64,000 nt of DNA, from NCBI GenBank assembly GCA_947247005.1, contig OX365945.1:41036551-41100550 (forward strand), read 5' to 3'. How positions within the stretch are numbered: position 1 is the first letter of the stretch; each line of letters opens with the position of its first letter. The DNA comes from Spisula solida. Taxonomy: Eukaryota > Mollusca > Bivalvia > Venerida > Mactridae. Of this stretch, positions 33,401 to 42,077 are shown in pieces. The notes beneath the pieces were generated by a model. That model saw only the letters and a list, made by a program, of their open reading frames with translations, was not told where the DNA came from and did not search any database. The translations under genes and the position numbers were made by a program.

Positions 33401-35038
33401 AAAGGGTAGCACGAAATGAATTATGTTATTAACATAGAAATAAACATAAACATTCAAATTGTATATGATTTGACATATCTTCCACAATATCTTAGATAGT
33501 CTAAGTGAAGGATGAAGGCTTGGCATAATGGTTGTATATTAACAAGAAAACACCTCGCATATTTCGATGAACGTTGCATGGAACGTCACTACGTTTGCCT
33601 GTCTGCACTTCCCTGTGCCGTTTTCAATACCATGCTGCGCTTCAGAAATTTGTTTTTGCCACTTAAACACAAGACCAATGCATGCTGTGTGTTCTCCCTT
33701 CGCTCTCTGTAACAGCTCTAGTGTGTATGTTGTGTTTTTCCAAGCCCCATGCACAATTCAATAGTCGTATGAATTTCCTTGCGTAAAGAAATAGACATTT
33801 TCACGTAATTGAAAACGCGACTCGCTTTAATAAAAACGTTTTTAATTTACATTCCGACGTCCAAATAACTTAATAATTTCATGAAATGTCATGATTATAT
33901 TTTGTAATAATTTGGCAGAAACATTGGAATGTGCATTACCTTAGTCGGAATTTATGAATAGTTGAACAAATGAAAAAAACATGTTACGTCGGTCGGGGGT
34001 GGTAGCGCGTTACTATGGTAATACAATGGCTGATGACATGATACTCGTTTGCACTATTGACGATCAATTTGTATTGACTGTTGGTAATAAGTTACTGTTT
34101 GTTATGCTATAAGAACGTATTGTTAAAACGCAATAATAATCAAATGAGAGCAATTGTCTACGTATATATTGAATGACCCACGTATATTATAGTCAGTACA
34201 AACATAAACACAACTGCAGTAATTCAATTCATTAAATACCCATGAAAGTGAAAAGAGGGCCCAAAGGGCCCTAGGTTACTCACCTGTCGAAGTAGTGCAT
34301 GCAAACCCATAAGGTGACCCTAGTAAACATTTTTAATTTCTGACTAATTAGATTCAAGAAAATGCAGCCTCTATTGCATGTACAAGGTTTTCATGTTGTC
34401 ATGACTATTGACCTTGTTATTTACATCAAATGACCCTTATTGAAACTCAACATAGATTCCATCTAGACTACCAATCTGACCAACTTTCATGACGACGTTG
34501 TGAAAAATACAGTCTCTTTAACATACACAATGCTTTTCTATTATTTCACCTAGTGACCTAGCGTTCTATTATCAAAGTCGGCCTAAATTTTGTTGAGGTG
34601 ATCATTGTGACCAAGATTGATGAAGATTAGACCAAAGTTATGACCTCTAGTGGCTACATAAGGTTTTTATATGATTTGACCTAGTGACCTAGTTTTTTAC
34701 CCTGGATGACCCAACATTGAACTGGACCTAGATTTTGTTGATATGACCATTGTGACCAAGTTTCATAATGATTAGGCCAAAAATTGTAACTTCTAGTGAC
34801 TACACAAGCAATTATGAACTATCAGATGGACGGACGTGTTGACGGATGAACATTTATTTTGTTTTTTTTGTTACCCAACAAGGTACATAAAGTAGCGACA
34901 TACCAGTTCTCGAACCTCTAAGCATGCGGCTTTAGTTTAGAGTTTGTTTTTTATGTGTTGCCGAAACTATGGAATATAAAACGAAAGGCTGATTGTTCAG
35001 AAGTCAATTTTACTCACCTCTGAAAAGTTTAACTGCAT
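18384..35038 (-). CDS. FANCL: E3 ubiquitin ligase FANCL (Fanconi anaemia core complex)
   Basis: Gene-level entry; both transcript ends are uncertain. FANCL is the RING-type ligase that monoubiquitinates FANCD2/FANCI in the nucleus for DNA crosslink repair. Coding exons on the minus strand (high to low): 31016-30897, 28862-28806, 26669-26573, 26186-26118, 25881-25731, 25038-24955, 24161-24116, 23411-23330, 22217-22101, 19407-19336, 18416-18384. They give about 309 residues against roughly 375 in human. Diagnostic matches are TWVLEPEKP, ITVDPSHPRMLPEC, NANIHLW, ECGICYSY and RQSFNTIFGNCPYC. The finger has CxxC, C, C, H, C and CPYC, a complete C4HC3 set. Junction phases agree except between 28806 and 26669, where one exon (length 3n+2, expected to end GWDK) was not found. 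The first exon is tentative at 35018-35038. Introns are loaded with minisatellites and SINEs. Confidence 0.9.
18467..18552 (-). mobile_element. Terminal fragment of hairpin-ended element, inverted
   Basis: Reads GAGCGATCACAAAAGCTCAC then a GTCACTTTG...CAGGTGAGCT palindrome, the reverse of the left end seen at 53754-53785. It starts about 50 bases upstream of the FANCL terminal exon acceptor. Confidence 0.6.
18937..19165 (+). mobile_element. tRNA-derived SINE with CCCAACTAGGGACAAACTGG body
   Basis: A box TGGCCAAGTGG and B box GGTTCGAATCT with tRNA-like spacing, then the body AACTAGGGACAAACTGGTTG, GAAACCCAGAGGTA and TTAAAGAACCAAAGAGTCAG. The same body appears truncated at 63948-64000, and its second half at 30375-30540. 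Confidence 0.7.
19336..19407 (-). CDS. FANCL: FANCL exon: second half of RING/PHD-like finger
   Basis: Twenty-four codons in phase 0: WLRALPNCRQSFNTIFGN then CPYCDK. It supplies the last zinc-ligand pair (CPYC) and the WLR segment conserved in FANCL. Acceptor TTTCACAG, donor GTAAGA. Confidence 0.95.
19500..19590. repeat. Hairpin of head-to-head repeat fragments
   Basis: AGCCTATTTGTGCATATTGT with CAGGAACTT is mirrored by AAGTTCCTGACAATATGC and AACTAGGCTT. The arms belong to the family of 20443-21592, joined tail to tail. Confidence 0.55.
20443..21592 (+). mobile_element. Element with fixed ends and ~154-bp tandem core (pearl-like)
   Basis: Left end AACAAGAAATATCACTGAAT, right end ATATAGCCCCCATATACTAT then CTGGGGGTATAA. 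Between them about six units near 154 bp carry TATGCACAACTAGACTTGGT, CATGCAAAGTTTCAATGAAA and AAAGGGCCATAACTCC. A shorter copy with the same ends and fewer units is at 29385-29936. No open frame. It resembles molluscan pearl/Helentron-type non-autonomous elements; the class is inference. Confidence 0.65.
22101..22217 (-). CDS. FANCL: FANCL exon: first half of RING/PHD-like finger
   Basis: Thirty-nine codons in phase 0: EFSVECGICYSYRMDSEIPD then EVCNDTRCGQVFHKSCVIE. It provides zinc ligands CGIC, C, C, H and C. The start after TTGGCAG is chosen because only it keeps frame with the upstream exon and restores EFSVECG (human DFTMDCG); an AG nine bases further in would break phase. The acceptor and first 25 nt of this exon are copied in the adjacent 56-bp array. 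Confidence 0.93.
22193..23040. repeat. 56-bp minisatellite containing copies of a FANCL splice acceptor
   Basis: About 15 units. On the minus strand each reads TTGGCAG, then GAGTTCAGC(G/T)TGGAGTGT and GGTATTT, followed by ATATAAGTAATCTG. The first 25 nt after CAG are those of the functional FANCL exon at 22217-22101. Units differ mainly at ACGCTG/AAGCTG and CCATAG/CCAAAG on the plus strand. Confidence 0.92.
23041..23300. repeat. Two to three ~110-bp diverged tandem units
   Basis: Repeated GCTATGGAGGCAGA(T/C)(G/A)CTA, CTTCTACAAGGCTAAACTAT and TAATCTAGCACTC in phosphorylase-facing FANCL intron, right after the 56-bp array. Confidence 0.6.
23330..23411 (-). CDS. FANCL: FANCL exon between the URD domain and the RING finger
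   Basis: Begins with one base completing Trp, then DESKGLLGNLEFLFNVNFPS and PTNTSKE. Human counterpart: DPENSVLQNLKDVLEIDFP. Acceptor CGTTTCAG, donor GTAAAA. Confidence 0.9.
23640..24000 (-). repeat. Diverged inverted copies of GGTTTCCGTT-family repeat
   Basis: Fragments TTGACCTACTGACCTCAAAT and CCGTTCATCGACTAATGATG resemble reversed units of the 9630-10030 family. An open frame here (23707-23997) has no protein-like features. Confidence 0.4.
24116..24161 (-). CDS. FANCL: FANCL small exon (NANIHLW)
   Basis: Only 46 bases, reading split Ala, IAPVRRSMNANIHL, split Trp. Phases at both ends match the flanking exons, and the human counterpart is VVKPLGIKLSRNIHLW. Acceptor ATTTTTCAG, donor GTAGGA. 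A competing GTATGA inside the exon would remove the conserved NIHLW and is rejected. A 19-bp array follows just upstream. Confidence 0.88.
24215..24604. repeat. 19-bp minisatellite in FANCL intron
   Basis: About 20 units of ACTGACACAATGGAACACC with AATATC, AATACC and CATTGG variants. It sits 54 bases beyond the FANCL exon at 24161. Open frames on the minus strand in all phases are artefacts of this repeat. Confidence 0.92.
24667..24925 (-). repeat. Inverted copy of GGTTTCCGTT-family repeat
   Basis: Reversed unit: ACATTTGACCTACTGACC, ATCAACCTTCATGTAAAGTT, GCAAACCATTTGGTCTACCA, ending with ATACCCCCTCATCAAAGATG, which mirrors the left end at 9630. It reaches to 30 bases from the FANCL exon at 24955. 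Confidence 0.55.
24955..25038 (-). CDS. FANCL: FANCL exon (VDP-HP-MLPEC block)
   Basis: Reads split Ser, AGVSVQITVDPSHPRMLPEC, KFLGSDQ. Human counterpart: NNVSINIEVDPRHPTMLPEC. It lies in the second RWD-like (URD) fold that recruits FANCD2. Acceptor GTTACAG, donor GTATGT. Confidence 0.94.
25130..25570. repeat. ~170-bp diverged tandem repeat
   Basis: Three units built around TGAAAATATTTGA(G/A)(G/T)TTGTACCT, CAAAGCAATATGTCAATG and GGGGCCAT. Intronic in FANCL; nothing coding. Confidence 0.55.
25592..25732 (+). mobile_element. tRNA-derived SINE touching a FANCL splice donor
   Basis: B box CAGGTTCAAATACGG, then the shared body CAGCAGAAAGCTGACTGGCA, AATAAAGGCTATGCTC and TGCTCGGCA, as at 3541-3660. 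The A-box part is degraded. The body stops at CGGCACTTAC, where CTTAC is the reversed GTAAG donor of the FANCL exon 25731-25881. Confidence 0.7.
25731..25881 (-). CDS. FANCL: FANCL exon (TWVLEPEKP block)
   Basis: Fifty codons plus one base: SDLIYAYKQFMVAIDTCQEF, WDVLAEIDTNTWVLEPEKPA, FSAKHRRIAI. Human: FWDVMDEIDEKTWVLEPEKP. Donor GTAAGTGCC; the right end of a SINE begins within this donor region. Acceptor ATTTTCAG. Confidence 0.95.
26118..26186 (-). CDS. FANCL: FANCL exon (YPDEAP block)
   Basis: Twenty-three codons in phase 0: YPDEAPKCSVELPVKFDLHW, NAK. Human: YPAESPDYFVDFPVPFCASW. This is the YP(A/D)E segment typical of RWD folds. Acceptor TTATTTCAG, donor GTGAAT. Confidence 0.93.
26280..26372 (-). 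mobile_element. tRNA-like SINE remnant
   Basis: Minus strand shows GTTAGGTGATGGTGCCATCA followed by GGGGTTCAAATCCCAG, a good B box with short flanking stem. No A box of quality, so it is a fragment. Confidence 0.45.
26573..26669 (-). CDS. FANCL: FANCL exon (LMFVDPVFTQL block)
   Basis: One base plus 32 codons: LMFVDPVFTQLHLLYCDKVG, RSHVMKLCTTSE. It aligns with human LVYADTCFSTIKLKAEDASG and following residues. Acceptor TTATTACAG, donor GTATGC. The single leading base requires an upstream exon ending two bases into a codon, and that exon was not recognised. Confidence 0.85.
26680..26945. repeat. AT-rich ~29-bp imperfect tandem repeat
   Basis: Degenerate units of TAAACATGTACATAAA and TGTTTATCTGAAA next to the FANCL exon at 26669. 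No coding signal. Confidence 0.7.
26949..27330 (-). pseudogene. Possible degraded mariner-type transposon end
   Basis: TACAGGATGTCCCAAAAAAC at 26949 resembles a terminal inverted repeat of a DNA transposon. Reading inward on the minus strand, a broken frame near 27110 contains VIENRGDNFGYW, similar in shape to the C-terminal end of mariner-like transposases. No second terminal repeat was found. Confidence 0.35.
27695..28655. repeat. 29-bp minisatellite in FANCL intron
   Basis: About 33 units of GGTAATACGGCATTACACAA plus GCAACTCGA, with ACGG/ATGG and TCGAG/TTGAG variants. It lies in the interval where one FANCL exon is missing. Confidence 0.92.
28806..28862 (-). CDS. FANCL: FANCL exon (LVSFIKEFQ block)
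   Basis: Nineteen codons in phase 0: RLKQCGSLVSFIKEFQMIA. It aligns with human RMQHSPDLMSFMMELKMLLE in the N-terminal half. Acceptor TTATTTTAG, donor GTAAGT. Similarity is moderate, but position, strand, phase and both splice sites agree. Confidence 0.75.
29165..29375. repeat. 37-bp tandem repeat, five units
   Basis: Units of ACTTTAAAATAGAAAAGGAC plus TTTCATAGAGACAATTT, ending 10 bases before the next element. Confidence 0.85.
29385..29936 (+). mobile_element. Second copy of the pearl-like element, fewer core units
   Basis: Same left end (AACAAGAAATATCACTGAAT) and right end (ATATAGCCCCCATATACTAA, CTGGGGGTATAA) as 20443-21592, but only about three core units. The difference in core number with constant ends defines the family. 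Confidence 0.65.
29986..30163. mobile_element. MITE with TACAGTCAGATCTCG ends
   Basis: Perfect 15-bp terminal inverted repeats TACAGTCAGATCTCG and CGAGATCTGACTGTA bound 178 bp. Inside, GTTATAATGACATCC and ACCGACAT motifs are repeated. Related DNA (CTACAGTGGAACCCGGTTAT, ACGACATCC) starts near 31153 without a clear second end. Confidence 0.7.
30375..30540 (+). mobile_element. SINE body fragment
   Basis: CATCTTAAAGAACCAAAAAG, TGGATTCAGAAAGTGCTAGG match the second half of the SINE at 18937-19165 (TTAAAGAACCAAAGAGTCAG). The tRNA head is missing. Confidence 0.5.
30897..31016 (-). CDS. FANCL: FANCL exon (ELF-domain region)
   Basis: Forty codons in phase 0: NEQYKLEIRLPAAGKLEDAS, INCDCKLQKLIGNFKTIISQ. 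It aligns with human GRDFHLRIVLPEDLQLKNAR and the LCSWQLRTIL segment. Acceptor TTATTTCAG, donor GTATCT. Confidence 0.88.
31420..31650 (-). mobile_element. Hairpin-ended element fragment, inverted
   Basis: Contains TATTATTTGACCTTGTGATC, AATTGTAAACCGAATGACTA and AGAGCGATCACAAAAGCTCA, the reverse of the left part of 53752-54770. An open frame at 31526-31858 overlaps it and is not considered a gene. Confidence 0.5.
31985..32830. repeat. 57-bp minisatellite with long open frame
   Basis: About 14-15 units of 57 bp (19 codons). One plus-strand frame, 31932-32930, is open for 332 residues with repeat unit QQSCDVYNLSGEPPYISNE, another for 302. It lies in the FANCL intron on the opposite strand. There is no signal peptide, no promoter or splice context I can support and no recognisable family, so a gene is not called. 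Many unit-to-unit differences are silent in the QQSCDVYNLS frame. Confidence 0.85.
32931..34250. other. Non-coding stretch, nothing recognised
   Basis: AT-rich DNA in the putative first intron of FANCL. Short open frames on both strands at 33512-33764 overlap one another and show no family resemblance. Confidence 0.4.
34252..34870 (-). mobile_element. Hairpin-ended element, inverted, with right end
   Basis: Starts AGAGGGCCCAAAGGGCCCTA, the reverse of the right end at 54750-54770, continues with CTCACCTG and about three core units (GTGACCTAG, TTTTTATATGATTTGACC), and fades out before the hairpin. Same family as 53752-54770. Confidence 0.6.
35018..35038 (-). CDS. FANCL: Possible first coding exon of FANCL
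   Basis: ATG at 35038 reads MQLNFSE up to a strong GTGAGT donor, phase 0, compatible with the exon at 31016. The human N-terminus is longer (about 33 residues before this junction), and the conserved CPLLLP-like stretch is absent, so an intervening exon may be missing or this may be wrong. Confidence 0.3.
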
Positions 35039-36244
35039 AATATGAATAACAATTCCCGAAAATCTTCAATATAAATGAAACACAAACAATGACCGCAATT
35101 TTATATTTTGATGACGTAATCTCGAACCGCTTGCAAATTTACAGTTCAGCTCATACAGTATATTCAAAATCTTTCTTCAACATTGAAAATAAATGCCTAA
35201 CACTATAACAAAGAAATTATAAACAAAAACCAATAAACAGCTTATTTTCAATTCTCCAGTAAGTGAATAATTATCATGACATGGACATACACATTCATCT
35301 CCCAGTCTGATACAATTCTGGGCACAACAAAATATAAAATAATAAGCGTTCATCAGTACAGTAGGTGAGTAGCTACCATTCTAGTCGTTAGTTTTAGGTT
35401 GAAAAAAATATTCAAAAACTTTGTAGGCAAGAATAAGGAGAAAACTATAAGTGAACACGAAATGCACGTAACATTTTTTGTAGATTGTAAGAAATGAGTT
35501 GGACTGTAGATACGTTACTGCGCTATAAATAAACGTTACATAATTGTCAAGTGAGTTTTTGACACTGTCAGATCGGCTGCCTATAAGCGCCGATATTTTT
35601 TGTTCAATAATACATATTCTTGGTAAAAGAATGAACAGAATTGATAGGTGAGAAAAAGTATTATGTTTCGATCATAAGAATACAAATGCATCGTTTAACT
35701 TTTTTAAACCCATCTTCTTCTTTGACGGCTGTGAGTGTATTGTGTAAAGACAGATCACCGGAACTCACAAAGTGATGATGTCATGCGCGAGTTAAGAACA
35801 AAACTACACGCGAATGAACTATCAAGTACGAGGGGTGTTCCAGAATTACGTGGATTTTTGCTCTTGAAAGTTTATTTTAGGTCAGATCGGTATGAAAGTT
35901 ACACACAAGCGACCTTCATCTATTATTGACATAAAACACAACACATATATCTGTAACAATTATTTGCATCAACAGTTATATGCTACCATGGCAACACATA
36001 AATGCTTTCGCGGATCAATACAGATTTTTTCAGTTAAACGTGTTACGTTATTGCTGATTGTTATTGTGTTTCTTCATTTAGAAATTCAGAAATATGGCAT
36101 CATGTTGTACAATATTGTATCGACAACTGAGTGAAATTTCAAAGTAAAATTCGGTGTATTTGTCATATTATGAATGTATATGTAACTGTTGTCATATCAT
36201 AATTTACGTCAATAGTGACGTCGCAAAATTTCATTTACACTCAC
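35039..36244. other. Region upstream of FANCL, no gene recognised
   Basis: Would hold the FANCL promoter if the exon at 35018-35038 is right. TGATGACGTAATC near 35113 resembles a CRE site. No other support. Confidence 0.3.
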
Positions 36245-36611
36245 CAGGGGCGGATCCAGGATTTAGTGTTAGGGGGGGCGTGAAATGAAAAATGAGCTGG
36301 GGGTCCAGGCGGCCATCTTTGTTGTCATAAAATGCAGCGAAAAGAGAATCAATGTGCAAAAAGAGCGATACATCAGAATCGCAAAGTTCGACCTGAATAA
36401 CGGGGCGGCAGAGAGTCTATCAAAGTGTCTGTGGTTAGTGGAAAATGTTAATTGCGCGCTGTGCGTGCAGAAAGCAGAACAAAAATGACTTTAAATATGT
36501 GATTTAGTGTGATACAACAAATGAATTGACTTTACTTTGGCGATTTTAGGGGGGGGGCGTACGCCGGGTCCGCCCCCCCCCCCCCCCCCCCCCTTGGATC
36601 CGCCTATGCTC
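36245..36611. mobile_element. hAT-like MITE with CAGGGGCGGATCCAGG ends
   Basis: Left end CAGGGGCGGATCCAGG, right end CTTGGATCCGCCTATG, flanked on both sides by CTCAC. The interior has a run of C residues near the right end and no transposase. Confidence 0.6.
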
Positions 36612-39420
36612 ACATAACCATGTAATTCTTTGTACAGCTCGGAAAAAACCAATGCAGAGGATAGAAATGTTGGAGAAATCAAGTATTAGACATAGTGTAT
36701 CACAGCCACTTGTTTTTAAATGGCATAAATGTTTTTAAAAAGGCCTGAGTGATGTGACAGGCCATGCGGGTAGAGATAAAAACCCGACGTTGACTGGATC
36801 GGTGCTTACGTTGGTCAGAATCAGCCATTCGTGATATTAGTGGAAAAATATTATCTTGCAGGGCTAATAAGGATACAGATAGGTAAATATTGACAGGATG
36901 ATTAGATGTGCGTACAATAAGAGCATAATGGGTTAGGGAAATTAAAGAACAGTTGATAACAGTGTTCAAAAGCATCATGAAATGATACAGGCGTGAAGGC
37001 AACGTCGTACGTCATTTCTGAGCTGCCCCGCGATTCATATTATCATAACCATACCCTCTTATAGACGCTGTATTTGCGTAATTGAATATCATATCCACAT
37101 GAAATTTGGTATACATGTGCAGTAAGTATCAATATTAAATTGTCTACAGATTTGTAATTGTAAATGTAAGTATAAAGGTTTTTGAATTAGAGCAAAAGTC
37201 CACGTAATTCTGGATCACTCCTCGTACTTATGTAATTATACCTGTTATACGATACTTTTTTTTTCTTTCTATATATACTGCTAAAGCCCCTTTCAGGTAG
37301 GTTTACGTAAACCCAATATGATCTAGCCTATCCTAGGGAATGAATGGAACAACATGGAATGGCGAGTTGCTTTTCTGATCATGAAAGCATGAATAGCAAA
37401 TCAATCAACGTTTTATAATATAAATAATTACATGCATTTATTTATCTTCAAATAATGATACTTCATTCAAAGAATTACATGTATGCGCACTGCACTGTAA
37501 TATCCGAAATAAGGTGTATCCGACTACTTATTACCTGCTAACAGTTTTGTCTCAACATTTCATTACACATATCTTGTCACGCAGTGTTCTCGGTTGTAAG
37601 TGGTTGCTAATGCATCTATTTATATGTAACAATGTTTATTTTTATGGAAAATTTAAGACATATTAGCGAAATGGCTAAAATAATCTTCTGAAAAAAGTTT
37701 GCTGCTTGGACGACAATAAAGCCCAAAATATCCGGATCACGGGTACGTTCTACGCCACACTCTTGGGGAAACTTTTAAGCATAGTCTATCTTAAAGCGAA
37801 GTTAGGTCGATGGTCAAAATTAAATTCATTTCTTTATCTAATAAAAAGATCTAACTAGATTCTAGAAAAAAATGGATAATTTATTTTAGATACGGAGTTA
37901 CCCCGCATGAACAACACAAATTATGGCGCGAAAGTCAGTTTGTCACGGGCGTAGATGTAGCCATTGTATGGCATGGTGCCCCTCATGATTTAAGGGAAAG
38001 TTATTAACGTGACCGGCAGGCGCGTAACCCCGATTACTCGTTTTCTCGAACGAGTATAGTTGAAAATGAACATCTCAAAACTAACAATCGTTTAAAATTC
38101 GAAAAAGGTTTCAAAATGTTCATTGATATTATGTAGGGGGGTAAGGCGATACTTACGTAACTCATCATCTAAGCTCCAACCTGACCTTTTCAATACTGCA
38201 AATTAGGTTCCCCAGAACGCACAGGAGGCTCAAAATGAATCTGTTTTTTAAATTTTCCAGGGGGAGCATACCCCCGGACTCCCCTAGTGGCTGATTTTCA
38301 AATATTTTACTTTCTGTTTATCACAAACTGATTTTCAACATATAAAGATTTGCATTATTAATAGCTCGTTCTCTCACAAAATAGCCATTTCAGTCAATAT
38401 TATCACGCTCATGAATGTGTATCTAACAAATCTGCAACATGCTGTTCGATTAACGATGCATTTTTTTCGTGCTCGCTGCGCTCGCATAAATTACTTGATC
38501 TTGAACATAAACAATTACAGAATAAGTTTGTGCGGTAGATCTTAATGAGATAACCAATACGCTTTAACAGATTTACTGGTATTCCTACCGCCATTTGAAA
38601 TGCCTATGACCATTGCTCGCACAATACCAAATACCTGAACGAATATTCTATTCAGATTACAGCCTAGCCAGTCCACTAATCTTCCAGTGATTTATGTCCG
38701 GTGTTCATGTACAGTCTATCAGATGATCAACGATTTACAAAACAAAACCGAGTTAACGTTGTTACAGCAGTTTTTTTATTAAATCTTGGCTGATATAATG
38801 AGACAAAATTGACTTCAAAACACCACCAGAGACGGTTAAATCGATTGTACCATACACAATTTTCCTGGAGGAGGACCTCCAGACCACGCTTCCGCGCCAA
38901 CCCACTTTCGAGTAAGTTCAAATAAGACCACGCTACGCCCTGAACGTACTTTCTGATTGTTACTATAGAGCTATTAAATTTGGGATACTGAGAGTTAATA
39001 TTCGTGCGTTCCTTGTTTTGAAAGAACCCAAAACATTAATCTGCTTACTACATCACTTAATTCGTTCAAAAAATCAGTCAAATATTTTTTATAAAAAATA
39101 TTACACAAAAAAAGATTAATACCATATATGGTTGTATGTATGTTACCTTCTCTAAATAAAGATATTGTAATTATTATTCATGATCCCTGTTGCAAAAATG
39201 TACTTTTATGTCCAACCATTGTTTGCACCCACTTCCCAGGCAATTGATACATTAGTTAGGCCTACACAGTTCCTAGTTTCTTCTTTTGGCTGAGTATCGT
39301 ATTTGTATTGAGACTTCTATAAATTAAACTGAAAAAATCAAACTTCTTTTAAGTACAACTTATATTAACACTAATGAATGGACCAAATGATTACATATCA
39401 ATAACAAAGGTAGTCCTTAA
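36612..39420. other. Intergenic DNA, nothing recognised
   Basis: No conserved protein, RNA gene or tandem array was found. Small open frames (for example 38409-38594 and 38727-38921 on the minus strand) lack family features. A CGTGCTCGCTGCGCTCGC motif near 38468 resembles the GC-rich loop of the palindrome at 6932-7032. Confidence 0.35.
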
Positions 39421-39429
39421 TTGATAGGA

Positions 39430-39800
39430 AGAAACGGTGGTATTCCGGTGCAGTCTTGTCATGTTCATCACACAGAAGTTTGATTGGGGTTTAATCCGGA
39501 CTGCATGGAGGCCAGACAAGTGTGGAAATGTCATAGTTTGTCAGACAATCATGACACAACCTGGCTACATAAGGTCGAGCATTGCCATTTGATTATTATG
39601 TTGCAACATAAGACAACGTTGTTTCACAAAGTGAAGCACAGTCAACGGTGACTAGACTCCGTGAGATATTCCACCACATATACCATAACTGAACCATCCT
39701 TAACCTATCCCAAGTGTCAATTTTAACGAAACGTTCCTCACAATGTGTGATACACATACGCTGTAAGCTTTTAAACTGTGAAAACCTGGAACGGGTCCTA
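39430..39800 (-). pseudogene. Tc1-like transposase relic
   Basis: Minus-strand frames, broken by stops and at least two frameshifts, contain in order HCEERFVKIDTWDR, a VTVD segment, NARPYVARLCHDCLTNYDIS and LVWPPCSPD, the last followed by a stop where Tc1 proteins continue LNPI. These are the central and C-terminal catalytic blocks (the aspartate after CSP is one of the catalytic triad). Terminal repeats were not identified. Confidence 0.7.
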
Positions 39801-40689
39801 AAATAATGGACGTTTCGTGTATAATGTTTGTTTCTTCACTGCCAGCATCGGCTTCTGGGCACTATTAAAACGTTTACAAACTCGCTTTTCAATATGAACT
39901 TAATACAGCACTAATAGATAATAAATCTCGTACTTTAAAAATAGGGAATGAATTAATTGGAGACAGTATTGTGAACCACTTTTCATGAATCAATACAGAC
40001 AAAGGACAAGCCCACAACAAAATCTCAAGTTCCAATCAATATTGGTATTTAGCTCATATAGGTTCCTTAACGAACATAGACGTAATGGCATATTCATCAA
40101 ATAACATTGTCATTCATTTACAATAGATGTTTGCAAATATTTATTTCCATTCCGCTTTTGATATCATGGAATGAGATGCAAATATTTCGCAATTCTATCT
40201 GTACTACTGACAAGGCTTTTGACGTACTTCCTAAATCTGTATTCATGAGAAGATCTAAAAGCAAATAGAGGAAGTTGTTTATTCCTGTTTTAACATCCCA
40301 CATAGTCCTAGAGGTCTAACTAAACACACAGATATATCACTGTAACTTGCGGGGCTTGACTAAAACTATATACAAACGTTATGACTCTTAATTCAGTTAA
40401 TTGTCTCTATCATGACAGTAGCTAGCTAGTTTAACCTGCGTGGGCGAACGTTGTTAGAACCGTCGCTTATGACATAAGGGTACAATAACCATATTAGGTG
40501 AAAGGTGATTGTTAAAATCTTATAAGAGCAGAATGATAAATTGACTAATTTGACTAAATGCTGCTATGTTGGTGTAGTACAGAATTAAACAAAATGTGCC
40601 ACCGATATGTAAGTAACACGACTGGGTACTTCTGAAGGTTCAGTGAAATCTGACCACAGAGGAATAGGTGGGACCGTGCATATTGCAAA

Positions 40690-40908
40690 CTAGAGTTTCA
40701 ACTGATGGGCATTGGGCTATGTCATGTGCAGGCGATTATCATTGGTACAGATGTGTCTTGCAAAGCTTCGTTAAACTGCAACTAATGGTTACAGAGCGCG
40801 GACAATTTTGACGCAGAAACCGACCAACCAATCGACGGATGGACCGACCAAAACCAAACATGCCTCCAATATAGCCCCCGACATGTTTCGTACCCGGGTG
40901 TATAATAA
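40690..40908 (+). mobile_element. Right-end fragment of the pearl-like element
   Basis: TGCAAAGCTTCGTTAAACTG, GGTTACAGAGCGCGGACAA, ACCGACCAA and TCCAATATAGCCCCCGACAT then GGGTGTATAATAAA match the end of 20443-21592. Confidence 0.5.
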
Positions 40909-41822
40909 ACGTATATAATAACGAGAGACATTTGATGGTACTATTAGAGGGGATTAGATACGAACTGCAGTCAGACAAATATTTGTGCGGAGATTGTGGG
41001 AGAGTTGTTTCTGTCGACCAATCCAGTTGTCAGCGCCAACACACGCTGAATCTGTGACGGAAAATGAAATACAAAAATGTATGTGTTCTTTCAAAGTGCT
41101 TAGAACACCTTGAACTGTTTGATGGTTTTGTTTCGTTGACATTTGGTAAAATAGAGACGTGCGATTACATCAGTATAAGCAAAGGTTTCTATGGCGACAA
41201 CTAACAAAATAACACATACGCATAATAGTTTATAACCCCAAAAGGCAATAAACGTAAGCACTACATCAATGAATTTAGAGTAACACAACACTTACGAAAA
41301 AACACTTACCAGCCAATTAGCAAGTTAGTGGTTTATTCTAAGTAAACGCATCTATTTCGGGCAGATTCAATGGATTTATGAGTCTGTCTGCTACTTAGTA
41401 CGAGAGATAACACCAGGAACATATTTACTGATAAAAGCAAACTGCAAAGAGGAAAGGCTTGACAAATTAGAATTTTATACATGTGTTATAAGATAGCTTT
41501 AGCAAACGATTCGTTAGTGGACATTAAAGTTTGGTCTACTTTAAAACGGAAGATAAAATGATAAATTTCTGAAATGAGTACTTGAATATTTTGCGAATAC
41601 GTTTTATAGATAAAAACCATACTTAAGCTAAAATGAAGTTAACTGTTATTATATGTGATCAATATTCTCTTGCTTGACATAGGAAACAAGTGTGTTCATT
41701 TCCACCTGTTCTAGATGAATAATAATTCTTTTTGAACGTTTCATGTTTAATTATATCAAAAAATTCTTAACCAGAAGTTCCTTATAAATGTTTAAAAGAA
41801 AAACTTCCTTCCCACCAACACA

Positions 41823-41944
41823 TCGCTGGCTTAGAATGAGAAGGTCGTAAGTACAAAACGCTATTTTGAGAAATCAAGAAAACATAAGTCTTATTCAAGG
41901 TTGTAAGTAGCACTCGCGACCTTCTCATTCTAAGCCATCGATAT
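41823..41944. mobile_element. MITE, family GCTGGCTTAGAAT (copy 2, short)
   Basis: TCGCTGGCTTAGAATGAGAA at the left and TTCTCATTCTAAGCCATCGA at the right; only about 122 bp, an internally deleted version of 8757-9006. Confidence 0.7.
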
Positions 41945-42077
41945 ACTGAAACGAAAAAGAAACACTGGGAAGAGTTTGTAAAATACGTTGTAAATCTTTA
42001 GAATGAAGACTGATCCATTGAGTTGTTGTCATGGTTTTTTTTTGTTTTACATGCATTGTCATATTTATTGACTATAG

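Noticed and set aside
33512..33764. Overlapping open frames on both strands
   Set aside because: No homology recognised, no splice or promoter context, and mutual overlap suggests chance.
38727..38921. Minus-strand open frame with Trp-rich segment
   Set aside because: No recognisable motif and no neighbouring exon.
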